Of a stretch of 64,000 nucleotides of DNA, positions 1-8,240 are shown piece after piece. Each line of letters begins with the position of its first letter. The first letter of the stretch is position 1. The translations under genes and the position numbers were made by a program. Source of the DNA: NORP110 sp051251595 (GTDB taxonomy: Bacteria > Pseudomonadota > Alphaproteobacteria > Rhodobacterales > Rhodobacteraceae); the NCBI GenBank assembly GCA_051251595.1, contig JBPOFA010000010.1:115678-179677 (forward strand), given 5' to 3'. The notes under the pieces were generated by a model. That model was not told where the DNA came from and ran no database searches. It saw only the letters and a program-made list of their open reading frames with translations.

Positions 1-931
1 CCAATGAAAGATCGGGATGATGCTGTGCGACGAGTTCGAAGTCTCGTCGTGCAGAAGCAAGACTTTCTTTCGTCATGCAAAAGAAATTGTCGATGCCCCT
101 GTAAAACACTTCCAGCGATTTCAAATCGGAAAGTGTCTTATGCCAAATGCGCGCCTCCTCGCCGGACACAAGATTTACGTTCATCGATATCAGAACGTCT
201 GACACCACCTCATCCAGAAACTTGAAGACATCGGAAAACTGCCGGTCATACTGCTCGGACCATTCAATGTGACCCGTCAAGGTATCAACAAGCTGGGCAG
301 TATAGCGCACAAGGTCTCCCGACCTACGCACCGACCCTTGAAGGACGTATTGAACCCCGAGGATTTGCGCGGCCTCTTTTGCCGAATAATCTCCAACGGC
401 TGCGGCCGAGCCTGCCGCGATCAGAAACACGCCGGATGCCTTTACCAACGCATTTTGTATGTCGATCCGCAATCCCTGAGCCAAATGACGTGTTTCCGCA
501 TCGTCAGAGATACAGCCTATTGGCATGACGACCACAGAAGGTCGGCTCGGCAGCTGTTGATTGCGAACAGAGTCTACTGAAGTGGTTGTCACAGCCGGCG
601 GCTCTTCTGATGCGACAGGCTTGACTTCTGGGACGAACCTGAACCCACGGCGCGGGACAGTTTTGATAATCCGTTGAGCCTTGCCGTCGTCGCCTAGCGC
701 CTTACGAGCCATATTGATGCGTGTCGAAATGGCGGCATCGGAAACGATCCGCCCGCCCCAGACGCCCTCGATCAAATCGTCGCGGGTCAGGAGCCGCCGA
801 TCACTCTCGGCAAAGTACCTGATCAGGTCGAAAACCTGGGGCTCTGTGGCTTGAATTTTGCCATCTCGAATCAATTCAAGTGACACAAGATCGAGGCAGC
901 AGTCTGCAAATTCAATTCGCTCTGACATCAT
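1..931 (-). CDS. Winged-helix regulator with TolB-like domain, cut by window edge
   Basis: The reverse strand reads open from a double ATG (929-931 and 926-928) to base 1, about 310 codons, and continues outside the window. The first ~97 residues form an OmpR/CadC-type winged helix: an early EPQVFDLIRYF segment, then VWGGRIVSDAAISTRI and the closing KTVPRRGFRF. A linker leads, from about residue 130, into a TolB-like alpha/beta region (VVVMPIGCISDD, then QGLRIDIQNALVKASG). In this family that region usually precedes TPR repeats and is seen in adenylate-cyclase-linked and CadC-like regulators. The C-terminus is not visible, so a TPR or cyclase end is an inference. Probably a cytoplasmic DNA-binding regulator of unknown target. 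Confidence 0.85.
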   Translation of the reverse strand, partial: MMSERIEFADCCLDLVSLELIRDGKIQATEPQVFDLIRYFAESDRRLLTRDDLIEGVWGGRIVSDAAISTRINMARKALGDDGKAQRIIKTVPRRGFRFVPEVKPVASEEPPAVTTTSVDSVRNQQLPSRPSVVVMPIGCISDDAETRHLAQGLRIDIQNALVKASGVFLIAAGSAAAVGDYSAKEAAQILGVQYVLQGSVRRSGDLVRYTAQLVDTLTGHIEWSEQYDRQFSDVFKFLDEVVSDVLISMNVNLVSGEEARIWHKTLSDLKSLEVFYRGIDNFFCMTKESLASARRDFELVAQHHPDLSL

Positions 932-1088
932 CAACTTCGGCCCATATCCCACGGCATTTCCAGCACCCTATCCGGCACAAGGCAATATCTAAAGAAAATC
1001 TGGAGAACTCCGTGAAGCGGACTGATCTCGAGCCGACTAACCTCAAACTTACGAACAGTGAAGCACACGCAACTTGAGGACAGATCAA

Positions 1089-1271
1089 ATGACACACACT
1101 TCAGAAAAAGAATTTATCCGCGAAGATGGTTCGGTCGATACCACTAAGGCCATGGAGGCCGGGCACGACGAGAGAACTGAAGCTCTGCGCGCGATGGGTC
1201 GGGCTGTATCGCATTGGGTTTCAAGCTGGTTGCCCACATCCACCAAGGGAAAGGCAATAAAGTCAGCCTAG
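1089..1271 (+). CDS. Small hypothetical protein, 60 aa
   Basis: A short soluble-looking protein starting MTHTSEKEFIREDGSVDTTK and ending in lysine-rich KGKAIKSA. The ATG at 1089 is preferred over an in-frame TTG at 1074 because GAGGA lies about 9 bases upstream of it. The middle, KAMEAGHDERTEALRAMGRA, should be an amphipathic helix, followed by a hydrophobic patch (VSHWVSSWL). I do not recognise a named family. It is transcribed divergently from the winged-helix regulator, with about 160 bases between them, so the two may share a control region. Function unknown. Confidence 0.55.
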   Translation: MTHTSEKEFIREDGSVDTTKAMEAGHDERTEALRAMGRAVSHWVSSWLPTSTKGKAIKSA

Positions 1272-2104
1272 AGCCAGAAGTGGTGTCTTGAACCAAAATC
1301 CATTTAGCGGTGAGCAATAACCCTCAACAAGCAATTGCCAAGTTGCTGCGTGGCAGCGCATGGCAGCAAAGTCCGCGAAATGTGAGTTCGTCAAACCCCA
1401 AAGTTCGCGCTTGCGGCGAAGGTCTGCAATGCGGGCTGCGGATGCAGCATCCGATCGGGGTACTGAGAGTCCGGTATGGGCCGGAAGCGCCAATTGCACT
1501 GATCGACGCGACTGACCGGAAAGTCCGCTTGTGAGACATCGATCAAGAGCGCAGCGAACGTCCGGTTTGGAATCTGGTGGTTTTACATGTCTCGAACGTC
1601 CGGTCTGGGGAATTTGCGCCGCGCTGCCGCAGAACCTGTGGGTGCGGGTCGCGCGTCGAACCCTTGATCTACGCTGCACCCGCATAAGGCCGGTTTGTCC
1701 GCAAGTCGGTCACAGACCGAATTTTGGCCTTCGTCTGCTATCGCGCGAAGCGGCCATTCGCAGCTGAAAGTTCGTTTTCCTTGTCCAAACGGCTGCTCAG
1801 CGGCGCCTAGCTGCCATCTGAGCAAAACAGTCGGATGACCGGGTCGAGCCCAAACTACCCGTTTTCTGCGGTGTCGCTAATGTCTGCTATGTTACCTTGG
1901 GCACGTCTTCAACGCGGAATGGCTCGGTGCTGCCATCCTCGCCACCCGATTGACACAAGTCAAAGACGTTGTTCTTGACTGACAAAAAAGCAGCCTGTTG
2001 GTGGAGTGTCATTTTTTTAGGCTTCGGTATGGGATCTCGTCTTGTTGTTCATTAGATATGCTCAAAACCGAAACTGCCAAGCTCATCATAACAAAGGCCC
2101 AAAA
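1272..2104. other. Non-coding stretch with degenerate repeats
   Basis: About 830 bases with no convincing gene on either strand; the open frames lack family features or ribosome sites. It contains two close copies of a motif, GAACGTCCGGT, at about 1556-1566 and 1594-1604, and looser relatives around 1515, 1690 and 1770. The motif recurs in other gaps of this window. The last 150 bases presumably hold the promoter of the MscS gene. Confidence 0.5.
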
Positions 2105-3514
2105 ATGCTTCAGCCAAAATCCAAATGGATACCAATCAAGGCAAGTTTGTTTTTTATTTCGATGTTTACGGCCTTTGCCCTCCTACTGTCCGCGAGTTTT
2201 GTTCAAGCTCAACAAACCGCTCAGGAAGAAGAGGCCGGACGTATTGCCGAAGCAGTGACTTCTGCCGCTGTGAATGAGTCCGCGCGTGATGGCGAAACCG
2301 GATTGACCCAAGAGATTCTGAATAGCGGCATTGACGCCAAAGAGCTTGAGCTTCGGTTGATTCCGTTGACGAAACCGGAACTGGAAATTCTTGCTGAGAG
2401 ATGGCTGGAGATCGTGCGTGCGAAAACAGAAGAGGTCATGTCCGCACAGATTGCGATCAATCGAACAGATGGTGCCGTTGAGGACGCTGCGCGAGAAAAC
2501 CTCGCAGAACTTGCCCTCGAAAGGGGGCTTTTGTTCGACAAGTATTCTAAGGTAGTTTCGTCGTTTGAAAAGAAGGGTGGCGATCCTGCGCTGATTTCCG
2601 ACTACCGGGCATATCGTTCTTCAGTGATCGTTGAAGAGACGCGTACGTCAGATTACGAAACGCTCTATGCTGAGGCATTTCGTTGGCTGACAGATCGCGA
2701 AGGTGGTGTTCAGGTGGCAATCCAGACGGGTGTAATCATCAGTTCGATGGTCGGCCTGTTGATATTTGCAAAGATTGTACGGCGGTTTGCGCGCAGATGG
2801 ATCGGTCATGTGCCGAACCTGTCAAAATTGCTTCAGGCCTTCCTTGTAACATTGGTTTACTGGGTGGTTCTGGCAATTGGATTGATGGTGGTTTTGTCAG
2901 CCCTTGGTATAGATATTTCCCCAGTTTTTGCTCTTATTGGCGGAGCGTCATTTATCATGGCTTTTGCCTTCCAAGACACTCTTGGCAACCTCGCAAGCGG
3001 CTTGATGATCATGATCAACCGACCCTTTGACGAAGGCCACTATGTCGACGTTGGCGGTGTTGCCGGGACTGTAAAATCGGTCAGTATCGTGGCCACAACG
3101 GTTGTGACGCCAGACAATCAGGTTATTGTCATTCCTAACAAAAATGTCTGGGGCAATGTCATAACCAACGTCACCGCTAGCCTGACCCGGCGTGTAGATC
3201 TGGTGTTTGGAATTTCATATGAGGATTCAATTCCGGACGCGCTGCGCGTGATTGAGGAGACAACAAAGGCGCACCCATTGGTGCTGGACGAGCCTAAACC
3301 AGTAATCCGCGTACATGAACTCGCCGACAGTTCGGTGAATTTCATCTGCCGCCCGTGGACGAAGACTACGGATTACTGGGACGTTTATTGGGATCTCACT
3401 CAGCAGATAAAAGAAAACTTCGACGATGCCGGGATTTCCATTCCCTATCCACAGCAGGATTTGCATATTAAACCAACAGCATCCAACGAACGGCTAACAT
3501 CAGCAGCGGAATGA
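2105..3514 (+). CDS. MscS-family mechanosensitive channel, 469 aa
   Basis: A small-conductance mechanosensitive channel of the inner membrane, which would open on hypo-osmotic shock to release solutes. The start at 2105 gives a signal peptide (residues 1 to ~35, ending SFVQAQ). An earlier in-frame codon would add an unlikely leader. A helical periplasmic-type segment (~40-200) is followed by three membrane helices near 205-225, 245-267 and 275-305. The last holds the MscS pore signature ALIGGASFIMAFAFQDTLGN. Then comes the beta domain (EGHYVDVGGVAGTVKSV, VVTPDNQVIVIPNK) and the alpha/beta cytoplasmic cage. Longer than E. coli MscS by the N-terminal extension. It stands alone with large gaps on both sides. 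Confidence 0.93.
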   Translation: MLQPKSKWIPIKASLFFISMFTAFALLLSASFVQAQQTAQEEEAGRIAEAVTSAAVNESARDGETGLTQEILNSGIDAKELELRLIPLTKPELEILAERWLEIVRAKTEEVMSAQIAINRTDGAVEDAARENLAELALERGLLFDKYSKVVSSFEKKGGDPALISDYRAYRSSVIVEETRTSDYETLYAEAFRWLTDREGGVQVAIQTGVIISSMVGLLIFAKIVRRFARRWIGHVPNLSKLLQAFLVTLVYWVVLAIGLMVVLSALGIDISPVFALIGGASFIMAFAFQDTLGNLASGLMIMINRPFDEGHYVDVGGVAGTVKSVSIVATTVVTPDNQVIVIPNKNVWGNVITNVTASLTRRVDLVFGISYEDSIPDALRVIEETTKAHPLVLDEPKPVIRVHELADSSVNFICRPWTKTTDYWDVYWDLTQQIKENFDDAGISIPYPQQDLHIKPTASNERLTSAAE

Positions 3515-4182
3515 TCGCGGCTTCCGGGTTTCTCATTTTAATCAACCGTGGACCTTTGCCCTGTATGGCATTCGGACAAAGTAGGGTCGTACGAGGACGC
3601 TCCGCTGCGCGACTGCATCGCCTGAGACGACCTGTCCGATTAGGCGCGGCAGACTTCTCAGGTTGCCCTACAAAAGCGTAACTACGCGGCAGGGAACCGC
3701 CAGCTTTGCTTTGGCTGCAAGAGCAACGCAAGTGAAATACAAGCTGCCGTTCGAAATCTTGACATGAACGGCGGCTGAGTCCCGCGTTTTTCCAGTTGCT
3801 GCACGGTGCAGCGAATGGCACTCCCTCGCAGAACAGCCGTTCGTAGATCAGGCCGCGAAGGTGTCAGGAGAGCCCAATGTGTGAATCCGTATTTTGTGCT
3901 GCGTGCGCTCGCAGCGATGGAAATGCCGCGTGAGCGAGAAAATACGTGCCGCCGCGCAGCGGGAGAACCGGCCATTCACGCAGACTGCAGCGAGCGTCGG
4001 CGGTCGAATTCACAGTTCGTGGGACCTTCCAGTCATTCGACTTGGCGAACCAAAGCCACCATTTTCTTTTGCAGAAACACTTGATGGTGCGCCAGCGGCG
4101 AAGCCGACATAAGCTTTTAGGCTATGATACGTCGTCAGCGCTGTGTTGATATTTGGGCTGGAGGGTTGGTGGAGGGCAAATC
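3515..4182. other. Non-coding gap with small inverted repeats
   Basis: No supported gene in about 670 bases. Short inverted repeats are visible, for example GCCGTTC...GAACGGC around 3750-3775 and a TGCTGCAC/GTGCAGCGA pair near 3796-3814. The base sequence resembles the other decayed intergenic stretches in this window. Confidence 0.45.
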
Positions 4183-4815
4183 ATGCCGAGAGTCCAACTT
4201 CCCGTTGTCACCCCAAAACGACGAGCCTGGAATAAGGGTCGCCTTGTCGGGCAAAAGCGTCCGCTTTTACCAAAACAGGTCTGGGCCATCCGCGCTCGCC
4301 TCGAACTAGCGGGTAATCTCCGCGATCTCGCATTGTTCAACGTCGCAATAGACAGCAAGTTACGCGGTTGCGACTTGGTGTCACTGAAGGTCATTGACCT
4401 ACTCAGGGACGACAAAATTCGTGAAAGAGTGTCCGTCGTTCAAAGTAAAACGAACAAGCCTGTCCAGTTTGAACTGGCTGAAAACACGCGAGAAACTGTG
4501 ACCAACTGGATCAAGTCTCCGGAAATGATCGGATGCCAGTTCTTGTTTCCGAGCCGTTTTCATGATCGGCCGCACATATCTACACGCCAGTATGGCCGTT
4601 TGGTTCGAGATTGGGTTGTCTCGATTGGTTTGGAACCAAGTGGCTACGGCACCCATTCTATGCGCCGAACGAAGGTGGCGGAAATTTATCGCAAGACAGG
4701 CAACCTGCGTGCTGTTCAGCTTCTGCTTGGCCACACAAAGGTTGATAGCACCGTCAGATATCTGGGGGTCGAACTCGAAGACGCGCTGAGCATAGCAGAA
4801 AGGATTGATATCTGA
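4183..4815 (+). CDS. Compact tyrosine recombinase, 210 aa
   Basis: A site-specific recombinase of the lambda-integrase fold. All catalytic positions can be assigned: Arg61 (SKLRGCD), Lys89 (QSKTNK), His158-x-x-Arg161 (THSMRRTK), His184 (LLGHTK) and the nucleophile Tyr193 (TVRYLG). It lacks the usual N-terminal SAM-like arm- or core-binding domain, so it is of the short catalytic-domain type found scattered in proteobacteria. The ATG at 4183 is chosen because GGAGGG lies about 8 bases upstream; an earlier in-frame codon has none. It lies close to a disrupted gene and an element edge (5.8 kb) but points toward it, and whether it acts on that element is not shown. Confidence 0.9.
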   Translation: MPRVQLPVVTPKRRAWNKGRLVGQKRPLLPKQVWAIRARLELAGNLRDLALFNVAIDSKLRGCDLVSLKVIDLLRDDKIRERVSVVQSKTNKPVQFELAENTRETVTNWIKSPEMIGCQFLFPSRFHDRPHISTRQYGRLVRDWVVSIGLEPSGYGTHSMRRTKVAEIYRKTGNLRAVQLLLGHTKVDSTVRYLGVELEDALSIAERIDI

Positions 4816-5017
4816 GGATTCTGACGAACGGTTGGAGCCGTTCGTCATTTCGAAGAGGTTTTGATTGTTTGATACTTCGTACGGGAGCGCTGAGCCCTTT
4901 TTGGCGGATGCTGCGGAGTGAACGAACGTACGAAAAGGACAAAACTCTACAGAATGCGCTATCAATTCTGATTATGCGGGATCAGGGTGATGCAAACCTT
5001 AACATCGGTGATATCCA

Positions 5018-5778
5018 ATGGACGAGCCAATCCCCATTTGTGCTTTCTTGATCAGTCCGAAAGCGCAAGTAACGGCGATCAATCTCCATGATTTTAATAT
5101 GATAAACCGCCCGGATGACGGCTATCGGTGGCTACACTTTGACTTGAATGATCCACAATTCGCGCAGTGGGCGCTTCAAACACTGCCCCAAACTGCAGCG
5201 ATGGCGCTGACCCAGTCGGAAACGCGCCCGCGGTGTGACCTTTTGGATGGCGGTCTGATCATGAACCTGCGCGGCGTTAACCTGAACCCCGGCGCAAACA
5301 CGGACGACATGGTATCACTCCGGCTTTGGGTCGTGGATGGCCTGATCGTCAGCGCGCGCGCAAGAAGGGTCTGGGCGGTTGACGACATTCGCCAACGGGT
5401 AGAGGCTGGTCAAGGTCCCCAATCGATTGCATCATTCCTAGCGGAACTGGCGTACAACCTGACCAAGCGCATTGAGAAAGTGTCGCTTGAACTGGTTGAA
5501 AATACAGACGAATTTGAAGAGCGGTCTTTTGCCTTGACCCGCGGACTGTCTGCGGAGCTCGCCGCAGCGCGTCAAAGTGCGATCAAGCTACGCCGTTTCG
5601 TCCGGCCCCAAGCAGAGGCCATCGTTGAATTGTCTGAAGGCCACGTCTGGCCACTTGATACAAATAGTGCGGGGATACTGCGCGAAGCCGCGAACCATGC
5701 ACTGCGCACGATAGAAGAACTTGACGCGACCGTTGATCGATTGCGGGCTGTGCATGATCACCTTGAACTACGAATCAA
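5018..5778 (+). pseudogene. zntB: Truncated ZntB/CorA-type metal transporter
   Basis: The reading frame encodes about 250 residues of the cytoplasmic part of a CorA-superfamily transporter of the ZntB type: the N-terminal alpha/beta domain (GYRWLHFDLND, LIMNLRGVNLNPGANTDDMV) and the long helix region ending LDATVDRLRAVHDHLELRI. Family members continue with two membrane helices carrying the Gly-x-Asn motif. Here that part is absent: after codon RI the frame runs into the 3' end of a tRNA gene and stops at 5830. Without the membrane helices it cannot form a channel, so it is called a pseudogene. The cut point, about 5776, is the element boundary. Confidence 0.85.
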
Positions 5779-5780
5779 GG

Positions 5781-5812
5781 GGTCGGGGGTTCGAATCCTC
5801 CCCAGTCCGCCA
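5781..5812 (+). other. tRNA gene 3'-end fragment, probable att core
   Basis: The bases read as the 3' part of a tRNA: T-stem GGGGG (5785-5789), T-loop TTCGAAT (5790-5796), T-stem CCTCC, acceptor strand CCAGTCC (5802-5808), discriminator G and CCA (5810-5812). No 5' half is present upstream; zntB coding sequence is there instead. A 3' fragment like this is the classic attachment core of elements that integrate into tRNA genes. The G discriminator and the likely GGACTGG partner strand suggest a serine-type tRNA, but this is an inference. Confidence 0.8.
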
Positions 5813-5820
5813 AAGAATTT

Positions 5821-5852
5821 AAAGGCTTAGCGATTTATTGCTAAGCCTTTTT
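5821..5852 (+). terminator. Rho-independent terminator after the tRNA fragment
   Basis: Perfect 11-bp stem AAAGGCTTAGC / GCTAAGCCTTT with loop GATTTATT, followed by T-rich sequence to 5860. It begins 8 bases after the CCA of the tRNA fragment, as expected for a native tRNA terminator carried along with the attachment site. Confidence 0.85.
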
Positions 5853-5855
5853 CCC

Positions 5856-5877
5856 TTTTTAGTCTCTTTTTAGTCTC
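5856..5877. repeat. Tandem 11-bp repeat TTTTTAGTCTC x2
   Basis: Two perfect, adjacent copies at 5856-5866 and 5867-5877. Spacing of one helical turn beside a tRNA attachment core suits arm-type binding sites of a tyrosine integrase. This is an inference from position and period. Confidence 0.7.
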
Positions 5878-6040
5878 ATAAATGTGATGCGCTTGGGTAG
5901 TTTGTGTGCTCAGCTTTGAATCGGGAAAGAGCGCATAGAACCTGCTTGATATACAACCATAAGCTGCTAGCCTTTCATCTCCTCGGGAAACTTGTCGAAA
6001 CCCGAGCATCGCGATGCTCTTCTATCTAGGAGATATCGTG

Positions 6041-6229
6041 ATGAGAATACTGTCAAAACGCCAGGTTAAGGAGTTGGTCTTGTACTCACCGCAACACGTC
6101 GCACGTCTGGAGAAGGCAGGCCTATTCCCAAGACGGGTACAGCTGGGCCCAAACCGAGTGGGTTGGGTTGAAAGTGAAGTGCTGGACTGGCTTGAACAAC
6201 GTCTGGCGCAACGAGAAGTGCTGATCTGA
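6041..6229 (+). CDS. AlpA-like excisionase/regulator, 62 aa
   Basis: A small MerR-like helix-turn-helix protein of the AlpA family, found in P4-like prophages and islands, where members act as excisionase or activator of the integrase. Visible features are the helix-turn-helix (KRQVKELVLYSPQHVARLE), the family turn GLFPRRVQLGPNRVGWVESE and the closing VLDWLEQRL. The ATG at 6041 has AGGAGA about 8 bases upstream. It lies 160 bases from the tandem repeat and faces an integrase remnant, which fits an element control region. The length is normal for the family and the gene looks intact, although its integrase is broken. Confidence 0.85.
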   Translation: MRILSKRQVKELVLYSPQHVARLEKAGLFPRRVQLGPNRVGWVESEVLDWLEQRLAQREVLI

Positions 6230-6247
6230 CACTCCTGAAAGGGAGCT

Positions 6248-6277
6248 GGGTGGCTGGGGTTGCAAACCTAGCCACCC
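6248..6277. repeat. Inverted repeat GGGTGGCT / AGCCACCC
   Basis: Eight-base arms GGGTGGCT and AGCCACCC enclose about 14 bases, 18 bases downstream of the AlpA-like gene. No T-run follows, so it may be a weak terminator or a binding site. Confidence 0.5.
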
Positions 6278-6337
6278 GACCACAAACGGAAATAGATCGT
6301 TTACTGTACCGCTTCTCGCCTGCATACCAGACCAAGG

Positions 6338-6699
6338 CTAAACGAACGGCCCAAAGCCGACTTTGGTGTCATGGATATTCTTCCACTCTAATGCGAGTGC
6401 TTCTGCCTTGCGAAACCCGGTGTACAAGTTGAGTTCAAAAAAGGCGCTATGAATTGAGTTGAACAGATCATCTGTTCTGGTTTTCCAGGCGGAAAGATCT
6501 TCAATAATTCTTCCGTCGGGCCGCTCCTCATACCACTCAATCGCATTTGTCGGACTCGTTTTTTTAGCCATCATCGCACGTTGCTTTGAACTGTGGTGAT
6601 TTCAGACAGTCGTTCGCCCCTTTCTCCGACTTTTTCACGAAGAAAGTTCCCAATCTTGTGGACGACGTCTCCCGCGTTGACACGATTGGTCGTCTTCAC
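6338..6699 (-). pseudogene. Integrase remnant, middle part up to catalytic Arg box
   Basis: The reverse strand encodes NAIEWYEERPDGRIIEDLS followed by NSIHSAFFELNLYTGFRKAE and ALALEWKNI. This is the start of the catalytic domain of a tyrosine integrase, with the first catalytic Arg in the TGFRKAE box. Upstream, in a shifted frame (about 6580-6699), KTTNRVNAGDVVHKIGNFL and FLREKVGERGERLSEITTVQ look like the preceding core-binding segment, so a frameshift lies near 6575. The frame ends soon after the Arg box at 6338; the Lys, His-x-x-Arg and Tyr boxes are missing. A C-terminal integrase fragment lies 26 kb away at the other end of the island. Confidence 0.75.
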
Positions 6700-6857
6700 T
6701 CGAAATAAGGGCCTTGGAGGTCAGTTCAGAGAATGACAGCAGTCAGTCCAGACAAGAACAACTCCAAATCGACCCACGCTTCGGGTTGACTGTCCGATTT
6801 TGATGGAACCGGTTCGCTCCGATTTTTTCAACCGATAAGACCCCAGATCGCCTTCCG

Positions 6858-7439
6858 CTATAGCCCTTGCGGTGTAACCCGAAAGGCGTCGTCGGGCGGA
6901 TACATCTGCGCCAGCCATTCGGGGCCGCCCTGCGCGACATAGACAGCGGCGGCAAGCGGCGCAGCGGCGCGCATCACGGCGAAGTCGTCCGCACTTAGGC
7001 TGAATGCCGCCCGCCCGGCCAGCACGATCTGCCCCAAGAATTGCCCCTGCCAGATCATCGGAGCGTAGATCGCCGAGCCCATGCGCGCAGTCTTGAGGTA
7101 TTGTTTGAAGCTGCCTGCTTCAGCGTCGGTATCGGGAAGGTGCAACGCCGCGCCGCTGGACCGTACCCGCCCTGGATGTCCGCCATCGATCGGGATCATC
7201 AACCGGGTCTGCTCAGGCGGAAAGCCAAGACTAGCAGTCAGCATGTGCCAGTCTTGATCTGGGGTCACCAGAAAGGCGCCGGCGACAAAGAATTGTGAGA
7301 CGCCGTCAGGCAGATCAAAGGAACCGTCCCGCTCTCCAAGCTCGCTATGGAGTGGTGTGAGCAGCGCCCTCAAGGCCCCTTCGGGCGTGGTCTGAGCGGT
7401 GGCGGTGGCTCCTGCCAATTCGAGGATCGTGGCGGTCAT
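6858..7439 (-). CDS. GAF-like domain protein, 193 aa
   Basis: Last gene of the leftward island operon. It overlaps the crotonase-family gene by 4 bp. The sequence has the look of a GAF-type sensor or ligand-binding fold: VSQFFVAGAFLVTPDQDW, then a central strand pair SAIYAPMIWQGQFLGQIV and the helix FSLSADDFAVMRAAAPLAAA. I see no kinase, cyclase or DNA-binding domain, and no signal peptide or membrane helix. It may sense a pathway intermediate, but nothing in the sequence names a ligand. A GAF call from sequence alone is tentative; conserved protein of unknown function is the fallback. Confidence 0.65.
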   Translation of the reverse strand: MTATILELAGATATAQTTPEGALRALLTPLHSELGERDGSFDLPDGVSQFFVAGAFLVTPDQDWHMLTASLGFPPEQTRLMIPIDGGHPGRVRSSGAALHLPDTDAEAGSFKQYLKTARMGSAIYAPMIWQGQFLGQIVLAGRAAFSLSADDFAVMRAAAPLAAAVYVAQGGPEWLAQMYPPDDAFRVTPQGL

Positions 7440-8209
7440 GCCGTATCTTTTCCAAAGTTTGGTCGACGTTTTTCCAGAAAGGCGCTGTAACCCTCGCGGA
7501 ATTCGGGACCAGCAAAGGTGGCCTCGAAGGTTGCCTGCAAGTCGGGGTGCAGGGAAGGCTCGCTAAGGCCATTGCAGATCGCCTTGATGGCTCTGAGGGC
7601 GGCGGGGGCAAGGCTGGCCAAATGATCGGCCAAGGCGACGGCGGTTTCGTCAATCCGGTCGATAAGCCCGATCTCCAGCGCTTCCCGTGCCGTCACCACA
7701 CGCCCTGTCAGCAGCAGGTCTTTGGCGCGGGGCATCCCGACCTTTTCTATCAATTGCCATGTGTCGGCGGGACTGTATGCGAGACCCAATTTTGCGGGTG
7801 TTATGGCGAAGTCGGAATCCGTTGAAGCCACGCGAAAATCGCAGGCCAGCGCCAGACCACAGCCTCCACCGTAGCAGACGCCGCGCACCTCGGCGATGGT
7901 CACGCAGGCAAGATCGCGCAGGCGGGCTTGGGCAGTGCGCACATCACCGTTGTAGGAGTCTGTAGCCTCGGGCGTGCCGTAGACGGTGGCGAATTCCGAG
8001 ATGTCAGCCCCGGCGCAAAACGCTTTGTCGCCCGCGCCCGTAACGATCAGGACGCGGGTTTGATCCTGCACCACTCGGTCGCAGATTTCGGGGACCGCCG
8101 CCCACATCGCCGCCGTCATGGCGTTGCGCCTGTCGGGCCGGTCGAGGATCAGTCGAGCAATCTCACCCACTTCCAGTAGCAGCCCGCCGCATGCGTATTT
8201 AACCGTCAT
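7436..8209 (-). CDS. Enoyl-CoA hydratase/isomerase family protein, 257 aa
   Basis: A crotonase-fold CoA enzyme. The CoA and oxyanion-hole segments are clear: DKAFCAGADISEF (~61-73) and GVCYGGGCGLALACDF (~110-125), then GLIDRIDE near the C-terminus. In classical enoyl-CoA hydratase two glutamates act in catalysis, at the positions of GGGCEL and PEI. Here those places are Gly118 and Ala139 (GGGCGLAL; TPAKLGLA), so simple hydration is doubtful. Isomerase, hydrolase or lyase activity on an acyl-CoA is possible. It is co-transcribed with two GMC oxidoreductases and an SDR, which suggests a step after alcohol oxidation and CoA activation. Length is normal for the family. Confidence 0.88.
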   Translation of the reverse strand: MTVKYACGGLLLEVGEIARLILDRPDRRNAMTAAMWAAVPEICDRVVQDQTRVLIVTGAGDKAFCAGADISEFATVYGTPEATDSYNGDVRTAQARLRDLACVTIAEVRGVCYGGGCGLALACDFRVASTDSDFAITPAKLGLAYSPADTWQLIEKVGMPRAKDLLLTGRVVTAREALEIGLIDRIDETAVALADHLASLAPAALRAIKAICNGLSEPSLHPDLQATFEATFAGPEFREGYSAFLEKRRPNFGKDTA

Positions 8210-8240
8210 TAGGTCGTCCTTCTCAACATGGTGCGCGGCT

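Noticed and set aside
1263..1825. Overlapping open frames on both strands in the gap before the MscS gene
   Set aside because: No ribosome sites, Arg/Ser-rich composition and overlap with degenerate repeat motifs; not supported as genes.
5781..5812. A functional tRNA gene
   Set aside because: Only the T-arm, acceptor 3' strand and CCA are present; upstream bases are zntB coding sequence and cannot form the D-arm or anticodon arm.
5827..6009. Minus-strand 60-codon frame
   Set aside because: It is antisense to the terminator and tandem repeat region, with no recognisable features.
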